Assembly (NCBI GenBank): GCA_002400905.2
Contig: NVRQ02000161.1
Coordinates: 1-45,431 of the forward strand
Direction: 5' to 3'
DNA length: 45,431 nucleotides
Origin: Gammaproteobacteria bacterium
GTDB taxonomy: Bacteria > Pseudomonadota > Gammaproteobacteria > GCA-2400775
Made by a program: the position numbers and the translations under genes. Each line of letters starts with the position of its first letter. The first letter of the stretch is position 1. Of the stretch, positions 31,412 to 39,369 are shown piece by piece. Below the pieces are notes generated by a model that saw only the letters and a list, made by a program, of their open reading frames with translations, did not search any database and was not told where the DNA came from.

Positions 31412-31573
31412 ATGATTGAAGTGCGTGATATTCCGCCGATTAATCCGGTTGTGCCGAAAAAATCAGTCATAAAAAAACAGCAGCAACAGCAATCAAATGG
31501 TCGCAAAAAAAAATCAGAAGAGAAACAAAAACGTGACCGCTATGGTCGTGGTCATATTGATGAGTTTGCTTAA
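31412..31573 (+). CDS. Small highly basic protein (53 aa) between cheW and the DUF2802 gene
   Basis: MIEVRDIPPINPVVPKKSVIKKQQQQQSNGRKKKSEEKQKRDRYGRGHIDEFA*, RBS ggaggtgag; below the ORF-track length cutoff. Confidence 0.65.
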   Translation: MIEVRDIPPINPVVPKKSVIKKQQQQQSNGRKKKSEEKQKRDRYGRGHIDEFA

Positions 31574-31580
31574 TTAAGAG

Positions 31581-32003
31581 TTGGATTTGATTGCCATGTC
31601 ACTATATATGTTTGTTATTGCCGCATGTCTTGGGTTAAGCGTAGCGCTGGCGTATGGTTACTATCAGCTTAATTTACGCTTAAAAAGTGCTCATCAGGTC
31701 ATTCTTGGCTTACAAAATGATGTGTCCGCACTGTGTGCAGGGGCAGTAGGCGTCAGCAAACATCTAGATAAAATTGAAGATCAATCGCGCTATTTGTCTG
31801 ATAGACAAGACCAAATTAATGTTAGTGTCAGCGATGACCGCCCGTACATTCAAGCTATGCGTATGGCTGAAAAAGGTATGGATGCTGAAGAATTAATGAG
31901 TACGTGTGACTTGTCTCGAGAAGAGGCGGGTTTGATCCACGCATTGCACGCAGGGCACAAAGATAGCAAAGAAATCGTTGGTCTTGATATTAGCTTTGAA
32001 TGA
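31581..32003 (+). CDS. DUF2802-family protein with N-terminal TM
   Basis: TM helix, coiled coil, and C-terminal YIQAMRMAEKGMDAEELMSTCDLSREEAGLIHALH; the position after cheW matches Pseudomonas-type loci. Confidence 0.75.
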   Translation: MDLIAMSLYMFVIAACLGLSVALAYGYYQLNLRLKSAHQVILGLQNDVSALCAGAVGVSKHLDKIEDQSRYLSDRQDQINVSVSDDRPYIQAMRMAEKGMDAEELMSTCDLSREEAGLIHALHAGHKDSKEIVGLDISFE

Positions 32004-32018
32004 TACGCTTATATTGAT

Positions 32019-32065
32019 CTAGTGTAGTGTCCTGAATCACCATTCTATTCAGGACACTACGCTAG
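32019..32065. repeat. CTAG-bounded hairpin element
   Basis: GTAGTGTCCTGAAT (32024-32037) / ATTCAGGACACTAC (32047-32060), flanked by CTAG on each side. Confidence 0.75.
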
Positions 32066-32195
32066 GAGCCTGTCGGACTTAGGATGATTCTGCTGCGGCG
32101 GCAGGAAATCGGCCAATTTTTCCGATCTTTTTCATTGAGTTGGCCCACTATCACCCTCGCCTCGCTATGAACACTTGAATCCGACAGGCTCCTAG
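32062..32195. mobile_element. MITE-like element, TIR CTAGGAGCCTGTCGGA
   Basis: CTAGGAGCCTGTCGGACTTAGG (32062-32083) and inverted CTTGAATCCGACAGGCTCCTAG ending at 32195; CTAG at both ends. Confidence 0.82.
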
Positions 32196-32200
32196 CATCG

Positions 32201-34054
32201 CTATTTATCAGCTATGGGCAAGGGTAGTGGCTTACCGATAAAATAACCCTGAACGTAATCAACACCGTAACTAGTGAGCAGATCAAGTGTTTCTTGGTCT
32301 TCAACAAATTCTGCAATCACTTCTTTTTTGAGTGATCGACCCACCTCAATCATTGATTTGACGAGTGACTGATCAACGGGATCGTTGACCAAATTACGAA
32401 TAAAGGCACCGTCGATCTTTAATTGATCGACAGGGAACTGTTTCACATAGCTAAATGAACTGAATCCTGCACCAAAGTCATCGAGAGCAAAGCGACAACC
32501 TAGTTCTCGTAGTTTAACCACCATGTCACGTGTTTGTTCTACATTGGCTACCGCAGCGGTTTCGGTGATTTCAAATAACAAGCGATGCGGGTCAATTTTG
32601 TGCTCACGAATTTTTTCACGTATCAGTCCGTATAGTGTGGGGTCTTGGAATGCATGACCTGACAGATTGACGTGCAAGGAGAGTTCGCTTTGGCTATTTG
32701 GCAGCCCGGCAATTGTCTTAATGACATTGCTTACCATATAGCGGTCTATTTCGTGTATCAGGCCCATTCTTTCGGCAACGGGGATGAAATCACCTGGGCC
32801 AATGATATTGCCGCTGTCATCAATCATGCGTATGAGCGCTTCGTAATGGCGTATTTTACCACTGGCAACATGCTGAACTGGCTGGAATGCAAGTCGGAAT
32901 AAATCGTGTTTCAGTGCCTTTCTGATAATGGGCACCCAGTGCGCAGCGCTGCGCAGAATATGCATTTCGGAATCTTTTTCGTTAAATACGTGAACCATAT
33001 TACGGCCATGTGCTTTGGCTACAAAACACGCTTGGTCTGCACGCACAAGTGCTTCACTCGCGGTACATTTACTGCCAGGTGATATCAGGGATATGCCAAT
33101 GCTGGCGCCGATATGATAGGTGCGGCCTTCTGTTTTAAAGAATAACCCGTTAAGCGTATTATGCAGTGTTTGAGCGAATTCTAGTGCGCGTGTTTCGTCG
33201 GTGTCACTGGCCAATACAACATATTCATCTGAACTGATTCGAGCCAGCAAATCATTTTTACGAATATATTTGCGTAGCGTGTTGGCGACAAGAATTAATA
33301 CTCTATCGCCAGCAGCATGTCCTTCAAGATCATTGACGACTTTAAATTGATCTAGATCAATATAGAATATTGATGAATAACGTTTGTTGTAATTGGATTG
33401 TATTACTGCCAATTCGATTGCTTGTTCTAAGCGACGGCGATTGCATAAGCCGGTTAGGTCATCATGGCTGACCAAATATTGCAGCCTCGCTTCCATAATT
33501 TTACGTTCGGCAAGCTCGGTCTCCAGTTCATACTCTCTGGACTTTCTTAGATCACGTTCGCGTTTCAAGCTAAGAGCCGAAATAACACGCGGGACTAATT
33601 CCATGCGTCGAAACGGTTTAAACATAATGTCAGATGCACCGCACTCAAGGCTGGTAATGGCGGTATCGTCTTGCCACATATTGTTAGCCGTAAGCATAAT
33701 GATAGGAATATCGACCCATTCGCTATGTTGGCGAATCGTGCGACAGACCTCATAGCCGTCCATGTCTGGCATCATGACATCGAGTAAAATTAAGTCGATA
33801 TCACTGACATCATCATGAATACTTTTTTGCAAGACATGAATAGCTTCTGTTCCATTGTTAGCGGTAACAATATTGGAGAAGCCACTCTTACGCAGCATGG
33901 TTTTGGCTAGATGTACATTGTGCTCAGTATCGTCAACAATGAGAATGCGCATATCACGAAGATGTTCGAAGGTACTAGCAAGGTTTGACGGTTGCTTCGT
34001 CGTGTTACCAGGAGGGGTATAAACTCCTTCGGTTTGCTGCGTTGATTGTGCCAT
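32201..34054 (-). CDS. REC-GGDEF-EAL response regulator (likely c-di-GMP phosphodiesterase)
   Basis: N-terminal REC; degenerate GGDEF (RISSDEYVV); EAL domain with EAL, LFEITETA, LDDFGAGFSSF, VQGYFIGKPLP. Confidence 0.9.
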   Translation of the reverse strand: MAQSTQQTEGVYTPPGNTTKQPSNLASTFEHLRDMRILIVDDTEHNVHLAKTMLRKSGFSNIVTANNGTEAIHVLQKSIHDDVSDIDLILLDVMMPDMDGYEVCRTIRQHSEWVDIPIIMLTANNMWQDDTAITSLECGASDIMFKPFRRMELVPRVISALSLKRERDLRKSREYELETELAERKIMEARLQYLVSHDDLTGLCNRRRLEQAIELAVIQSNYNKRYSSIFYIDLDQFKVVNDLEGHAAGDRVLILVANTLRKYIRKNDLLARISSDEYVVLASDTDETRALEFAQTLHNTLNGLFFKTEGRTYHIGASIGISLISPGSKCTASEALVRADQACFVAKAHGRNMVHVFNEKDSEMHILRSAAHWVPIIRKALKHDLFRLAFQPVQHVASGKIRHYEALIRMIDDSGNIIGPGDFIPVAERMGLIHEIDRYMVSNVIKTIAGLPNSQSELSLHVNLSGHAFQDPTLYGLIREKIREHKIDPHRLLFEITETAAVANVEQTRDMVVKLRELGCRFALDDFGAGFSSFSYVKQFPVDQLKIDGAFIRNLVNDPVDQSLVKSMIEVGRSLKKEVIAEFVEDQETLDLLTSYGVDYVQGYFIGKPLPLPIADK

Positions 34055-34186
34055 GAATAATTAACTACCCCATCGGGCACATGTATCTCGTTATAGTGGT
34101 GGCATAAGCCGTCGAGTCGAATATGTAGCGTTAATTTCCCTGCTATCCCCTAATAAGCGGACAGTATATTTAGCGGCGTAAAGACC

Positions 34187-34480
34187 TTAATCTTTAGAGG
34201 TTATTGTAGCGTTAATAGAAGGTGTTTGACCTGAGATTGTGTAAGCAAAAGCAAGGATTTCAGCGACAATCACGAATAGATCTTCAGGTATCGATTCTCC
34301 CAATTGAATCTGAGACAGTATTTGCGCCAGTGCGGGGTCTTCGTGGATAGGAATACCGTATTGTCGGGCTAGCTCGATGATGTTCTCGCCCCCTTGTCCA
34401 CTGTCTTTTGCTGTGACTTGCGGTGCTGCTAAGCCATCGTATTTTAGTGCTACGGCAATGGTATCGCTAAATTCATTCAT
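34187..34480 (-). CDS. Stand-alone FlhB C-terminal-domain homologue
   Basis: AVALKYDGLAAPQVTAKDSGQGGENIIELARQYGIPIHEDPALAQILSQIQLGESIPEDLFVIVAEILAFAY aligns to FlhB after the NPTH site; no TM domain. Confidence 0.9.
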   Translation of the reverse strand: MNEFSDTIAVALKYDGLAAPQVTAKDSGQGGENIIELARQYGIPIHEDPALAQILSQIQLGESIPEDLFVIVAEILAFAYTISGQTPSINATITSKD

Positions 34481-34492
34481 GGTTGGTGTACC

Positions 34493-35926
34493 TTAAACAT
34501 GAGTGTCCAAAAGCTTGTTTAGCCTATGGGGTTGTAATAAATCAGCGATTTCACCTTGACGCGCTGGCTGTGTATTGACGTCGAAACCGAGTTTGCGCAG
34601 ACGCTTATCGAGTAGCTTAATATTATCTTGTAATAGCGTTAACCCTGACGTGGTTTCTGCGGTAAAGCGTAAGTTAATTGATTTGCCTTTTAGCCGAATA
34701 TCACTGCGTACTGTACCGTGACTGCCTAATTCGAAATTGAACTCTAATTGCCAGGCGCCATCTTCATCGTCTTTTCCCCCTGGGTTTTCTTTGTTAATAC
34801 GAAACTGCAATGCACCATTTCGATCACTGTCTGCATAGGGAATTTCCACATGCCAAACTTGATTTGCTTCGTTACTTTGTGCAAGTGAAGACAGTTGATT
34901 TAGTTGAATGCGAGAGAGTAATGATTCGCTCGTTTTAAGTAATTGTTGCAGGGGTTGCAATTGCAATAAACGAGCAACTTCGATGCGTGTTTGCGCCTCC
35001 GTTGACTTCGCTAGTGCTGGACTTGACTTGGTCTTGGTAATAATTTCGACGAGTTTACTTTCAAGGCGTGCGGCTAATTGAGGTGACAGCTTGCTATCTC
35101 GTATCAGTGCTTGACGCACTGTTGCTACCAGTTGCAGTAAAGCGGGTTTAATATCTTTTGCTAAGGTGCTTAGGTTCAATGGGAGCTGTGTTGCTGATAG
35201 TCTTGATTCAAAAAACGTACCGGAATTCAGCGTAGATTGTTTGACTTGCAGTGGTTGCCGTAACTGGCTTAGCAAAGGGATAGAGTCTCGCACTTTTTGG
35301 GCCGCTGCCTTTAGCGCTAATTCTAAGCTAGGTTTTATCTTCGCGGTTGTGTTATCAGTGCTGACATTGCCAGCGCTAAGCACGCTGACAGCACCCGGTA
35401 TCGGTAGTTTAGACACTGCATTGATGTTCTGAATAAGTATGGGTAGTAGCACAGTTGTCGGTGCTTGATGGCCGATGATCGCGCGTATCGCTTGATTGAT
35501 AGGTTGACTCACCGAACTTAATGATGAAGCCGGACTAGGCTGATTTAATGGGAGAGGGGGTGTGACTGATGCACCCCGCGTATCGATATGTCGAGAGCGG
35601 ATGTTTACAGCAGTGGTATTATTTGTTGGCGTAAGTGATGGTGGTGTTAAAATACGCAACTCTGGTTTGGCACCAACTTGGTCGACACGTAGAGTCAGTA
35701 GCTGTCCGGGTGTGAAAGGAAACTGATGATCAGTTTTGATACGCGTGGGGCCAATTTCAATAAAGCGCTGCTGTGTCCTCTCGTCAGTAGCAACTCTTGC
35801 TCTGAGTAATTGCCCTATCTCCCAAGCCTTAACAAGTTCACTGCTGGCGCGTGCTCCAAGAGTACTACTTTTGGTGCGTGCTAGAATCTGTGCTGTCAAT
35901 TGCGTTAATGGGTCAATTGCCATCAC
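34493..35926 (-). CDS. FliK C-terminal-domain-like protein (second hook-length control homologue)
   Basis: C-terminal region LEFNFELGSHGTVRSDIRLKGKSINLRFTAETTSGLTLLQDNIKLLDKRLRKLGFDVNTQPAR; adjacent to the FlhB-CTD gene. Confidence 0.8.
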   Translation of the reverse strand: MMAIDPLTQLTAQILARTKSSTLGARASSELVKAWEIGQLLRARVATDERTQQRFIEIGPTRIKTDHQFPFTPGQLLTLRVDQVGAKPELRILTPPSLTPTNNTTAVNIRSRHIDTRGASVTPPLPLNQPSPASSLSSVSQPINQAIRAIIGHQAPTTVLLPILIQNINAVSKLPIPGAVSVLSAGNVSTDNTTAKIKPSLELALKAAAQKVRDSIPLLSQLRQPLQVKQSTLNSGTFFESRLSATQLPLNLSTLAKDIKPALLQLVATVRQALIRDSKLSPQLAARLESKLVEIITKTKSSPALAKSTEAQTRIEVARLLQLQPLQQLLKTSESLLSRIQLNQLSSLAQSNEANQVWHVEIPYADSDRNGALQFRINKENPGGKDDEDGAWQLEFNFELGSHGTVRSDIRLKGKSINLRFTAETTSGLTLLQDNIKLLDKRLRKLGFDVNTQPARQGEIADLLQPHRLNKLLDTHV

Positions 35927-36011
35927 ATTCCTTAAGTCTTAGCCAGCTAAAGTCGCTGTAGTGTTATCAGCTCCATATAGTAATATCGGACATTTACGAT
36001 TCAACTGAACT

Positions 36012-36896
36012 ATGAAAAGAGAACCGCTTTGGTATATTCGGCGCGAGGGAGTAGTCACTGGGCCATTTCCAGTTGGGCTCATCGAGCGCTATGCCGTTCT
36101 TGGTCGGGTTGGTGCTACGACAGAATTAAGTGCTGATAATGTGCATTGGGCCATATGTGTTGATTGGCCAGAGTGGGTTGCGTATATCGAAGATTTTAAA
36201 TTAAAGCACGATAGTGAAGAGCATAGGGAGGCACTGCGTCGTTGGGAAGATGAGCGCGATGGTTACGATAGACGCATGGGTGCGCCCACTAATGTCGCAT
36301 CCGATCAGCGCAACCGCTGCGATCGTCGCGACATCGAAGCCGGTGAAGAGATCGAGATAAGACAGCATCGCAATCAGCGGTACGGGGTTATCCGTCGTTA
36401 TTCGCTCAGTGCAGTGGCTATATTAATACTTGCCGTGATTACGTTCATCGGGTTTTATTTGGTGTTATATAAGCCAGCCGCCACGCAAGAGCCTGCGGAT
36501 TGTTCTGTGTTGCCGGCCGAGGGTATAAATTGGAGTTATTGTGATTTGCAAAACCGTCGATTGCAGAATATTAGTTTACGTCGCAGCAATTTACAGAGCA
36601 GTAATATGACTGGAGCGAGATTGGATGATGCAGATCTATCAGAGGCGGAGATGTCATTTTCAGTGTTAACGTTAGCACGTATTCAACATTCAAACTTTTC
36701 GGGGTCGAGAATGATAGGAGTTAGTTTTCGTAACTCATTGATTGAAAATGTGAATTTTAAGAATTCAGACCTTACCTATGCTGATTTCACCAATGCTGAG
36801 TTGAGTAATGTAGAGTTTGGTGGTGCGCGTCTTGATCATGCTATCTGGGTTGATCAGCGCCGCTGCGCGGCCAATTCAATTGGTGTATGTCGCTAG
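36012..36896 (+). CDS. GYF-like domain plus TM plus pentapeptide-repeat protein
   Basis: N-terminal WYIRREGVVTGPFPVGLIERYAVLGRV (GYF_2-like); TM about aa 135-157; C-terminal pentapeptide repeats (NLQSSNMTGARLDDADLSEAEM...NVNFKNSDLTYADFTNAELSNVEFGGARL). Confidence 0.75.
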   Translation: MKREPLWYIRREGVVTGPFPVGLIERYAVLGRVGATTELSADNVHWAICVDWPEWVAYIEDFKLKHDSEEHREALRRWEDERDGYDRRMGAPTNVASDQRNRCDRRDIEAGEEIEIRQHRNQRYGVIRRYSLSAVAILILAVITFIGFYLVLYKPAATQEPADCSVLPAEGINWSYCDLQNRRLQNISLRRSNLQSSNMTGARLDDADLSEAEMSFSVLTLARIQHSNFSGSRMIGVSFRNSLIENVNFKNSDLTYADFTNAELSNVEFGGARLDHAIWVDQRRCAANSIGVCR

Positions 36897-36929
36897 TACT
36901 CCATCAATATAGCCTTGTTCGAGTGCTAG
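36893..36929. repeat. Short CTAG-bounded palindromic repeat
   Basis: CTAGTACTC...GAGTGCTAG enclosing CCATCAATATAGCCTTGTT, a 19-bp core also at 180-198. Confidence 0.7.
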
Positions 36930-37042
36930 TTATTGCATGGTGTTTAAAGAATAGTTTGAAGAATTACTAAAGTATCTACGATATTAATCGAAATACACTA
37001 TACTGGACGCAAGTAACGCGTAGACGCTAACTGGGAACATGG

Positions 37043-37438
37043 ATGATGTTGGTAGCAACCAAAAGTATACTCGTTGTTGATGATGATGAAGACTGTCGCA
37101 TCATCGCTCAACGTATCTTATCTCGCGCAGGATACACAGTAGACACCGCCTGTGATGGGGCTGAGGGACTAGAGAAAGCGCAAAGTAAACGGTTTGATTT
37201 AATTCTTCTTGATGTCATGATGCCAAAACTCGATGGTTTTGAAGTCTGCGCGCGTATACGCAAAGACAAACCGAATGCTGATACACCTGTGGTAATGGTT
37301 ACTGCGCTCGATTCAATTAGTGATCAAGCTAAGGCGTCGGAGTCAGGTGCGCAGTGGATAGTTAATAAGCCTTATGATTCGCACTACTTGCTATCGGTAG
37401 CCAATCATCGTGTCAATCAGTTAGACCCCGGGGTGTAG
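37043..37438 (+). CDS. Single-domain response regulator
   Basis: ILVVDDDEDCRIIAQRILSRAGY...LILLDVMMPKLDGFEVCARIR. Confidence 0.9.
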   Translation: MMLVATKSILVVDDDEDCRIIAQRILSRAGYTVDTACDGAEGLEKAQSKRFDLILLDVMMPKLDGFEVCARIRKDKPNADTPVVMVTALDSISDQAKASESGAQWIVNKPYDSHYLLSVANHRVNQLDPGV

Positions 37439-37441
37439 TTC

Positions 37442-37843
37442 TTGCTGCTGGGTCAAAAGCGAATACTGGTTATCGATGACGATGAGCCAAGCAGAACGCT
37501 GGCTCAGCGTATTCTTACACGTGGTGGTTTTGATGTGGATACTGCTGCGAATGGTGAAGAAGCGCTAGAGAAGGCGATTACGTTTAAGTACGATCTGATC
37601 GTACTCGATGTCATGATGCCGAAAATGGACGGCTTTGAAGTATGTGCACGTCTGCAGCAAAATAGTCTGACCGCAGATTTACCGGTGGTTATGCTCACCG
37701 CGTTAGATTCACTTGATGATGTTGCAAAAGCAACCGAGGCAGGAGCCAAATGGTTTGTGACCAAGCCATTCGATTCAAAATATCTGTTGCGGCGTATCCG
37801 TCAGATTATATTTTATCAGGATAACCCGCATTCCCAGAGCTAA
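37442..37843 (+). CDS. Single-domain response regulator, tandem paralogue
   Basis: ILVIDDDEPSRTLAQRILTRGGF...LIVLDVMMPKMDGFEVCARLQ; 2-bp gap after the previous RR; TTG start. Confidence 0.88.
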   Translation: MLLGQKRILVIDDDEPSRTLAQRILTRGGFDVDTAANGEEALEKAITFKYDLIVLDVMMPKMDGFEVCARLQQNSLTADLPVVMLTALDSLDDVAKATEAGAKWFVTKPFDSKYLLRRIRQIIFYQDNPHSQS

Positions 37844-37859
37844 AGCGTATCGAGTGCAG

Positions 37860-37998
37860 GTCGTCCCCATTTCATAACTTATAATGGCCCTACTGTTCAC
37901 CCTGCAGCGTTGCTCGTTGTCGCCATAGGCCCACTATGACTCCGTCTCGCGCCTTACACCCCGAGGCGCACGTGGCTTGGTAAAAAATGGGACGCATT
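37860..37998. repeat. Inverted-repeat intergenic element
   Basis: Left GTCGTCCCCATTTCAT vs right AAAATGGGACGCAT (imperfect inverted repeat); internal CTCGCGCCTTACACCCCGAGGCGCACGT resembles 121-150. Confidence 0.5.
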
Positions 37999-38148
37999 CT
38001 ACTGTTACAAAATGAGTGTCTACCTACACTAGTTTTTGCCGTTCTTAAGGTCACCTCTGCTTCCAAGGCGCGCGGTTATTCCAATTAGCTGGTATGCCAC
38101 AATCTGGTATGATAGTGGCACTATAATAACTGTTCGCGATTCAAACAC

Positions 38149-38652
38149 GTGTCACTCTATTCCGTTGATAAGCTCATTAGTGAAGCCAGGAAGCTCGCAG
38201 CTGAGTATCGCCGTACCACTGGTGGCCCTCTACCTGGCATTAGCGGTGAAATTGCGCGTCACGATGCGATGCGGTTACTTGATCTAACTCCAGCAGGAAA
38301 TGGCCTTAGTTACGATGCCATAGGTAATGGCTCGCGTAAGGGTAAGCGCATACAAATTAAAGCGCGTGTTATTCAAGACGATAACCAAAGAGGCTTGCGC
38401 TTAGGCCAAATTAAAATTGAGCAAGAATGGGATACAGTCGTATTAGTATTGTTAAATAGCGATTATCAGCCATTCGAAGTATATGAAGTTGAGCGTGAAG
38501 AAGTCATAGAGGCGAGTGCAGAAGCCTCTCAAAACCGAAGTAAACGTGGCGCCATAACATTGGCGCGTTTTAAGGCAATCTCTACGCTAGTTTGGACTCT
38601 TGATCATGGTTCGATCGACGAAGGGATTTGGGTTAACGACGATAGCCATTAA
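38149..38652 (+). CDS. DUF6998-like conserved protein
   Basis: GEIARHDAMRLLDLTPAGNGLSYDAIGNGSRKGKRIQIKARV...LRLGQIKIEQEWDTVVLVLLNSDYQPFEVYEVERE; GTG start. Confidence 0.6.
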   Translation: MSLYSVDKLISEARKLAAEYRRTTGGPLPGISGEIARHDAMRLLDLTPAGNGLSYDAIGNGSRKGKRIQIKARVIQDDNQRGLRLGQIKIEQEWDTVVLVLLNSDYQPFEVYEVEREEVIEASAEASQNRSKRGAITLARFKAISTLVWTLDHGSIDEGIWVNDDSH

Positions 38653-38676
38653 TATCAATTTATTCTTTCTAATATC

Positions 38677-39351
38677 ATGAGTCGCATTCTTTCCATAAAT
38701 AGCGCGAGTGATTTTTGCTCAGTGACTATTTTTGATGCCGCAGGCATTACGACACGTTCGGCTCCAACAGAGCGCGGGCATGGTGATGCGGTATTAGAGA
38801 TGGTTGATCAAGTCTTGAAAGAAACCGGTTATAGCAAAAACTCCATTGACGCATTGGCCTTTGCCTGCGGGCCAGGTGCTTTTACTAGTCTGCGCATTGG
38901 CGCAGGAATTACGCAAGGCCTGGCTGTTGGAATCGACCGGCCTATAGTTCCTGTTTCATCGCTTGCGGCTTTAGCTCATGGTGTTTATCGCAACTATCAA
39001 CGTCAGCAGACCTTGGTTGCGATTGATGCACGAATGGATCAGGTTTATTTCGCCGCCTATGAAACATCCGCATTGGGCGAGAGTAAACTCCTGTCAGAAG
39101 TGCGTGTGTGCGATCCAGCAGAGCTAGTTTGGGCAAGCGGGCCATGGGCTACCGTTGGTGTTGGCTGGGAGGTTTATGCAGATGAGATTAAAGTTGATGA
39201 GGCACTGAAATATGTGGGTGTCGGCGCAGAAGACTGCGCAATCGATGTCGCCTATTTAGCCCAAAAGGTGGTCAATGAAGGTAAGGCATTATCCGCCGAA
39301 TTCGCTTTACCCGTCTACGTGCGTGATCGCGTTGTGCATAGGGCGAGCTAG
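38677..39351 (+). CDS. tsaB: tRNA threonylcarbamoyladenosine biosynthesis protein TsaB
   Basis: MSRILSINSASDFCSVTIFD...AFACGPGAFTSLRIGAGITQGLA. Confidence 0.94.
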   Translation: MSRILSINSASDFCSVTIFDAAGITTRSAPTERGHGDAVLEMVDQVLKETGYSKNSIDALAFACGPGAFTSLRIGAGITQGLAVGIDRPIVPVSSLAALAHGVYRNYQRQQTLVAIDARMDQVYFAAYETSALGESKLLSEVRVCDPAELVWASGPWATVGVGWEVYADEIKVDEALKYVGVGAEDCAIDVAYLAQKVVNEGKALSAEFALPVYVRDRVVHRAS

Positions 39352-39369
39352 GAGCCTGTCGGACTTAGG
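39348..39369. mobile_element. Solo TIR of the CTAGGAGCCTGTCGGACTTAGG MITE family
   Basis: 22 bp identical to 32062-32083; no matching right end seen; its CTAG contains the tsaB stop codon. Confidence 0.75.

Noticed and set aside
37043-37843. Possibility that the two response regulators are one frameshifted gene
   Set aside because: Each has a complete REC domain with its own phosphoacceptor DVMMPK motif; a tandem pair is the better reading.
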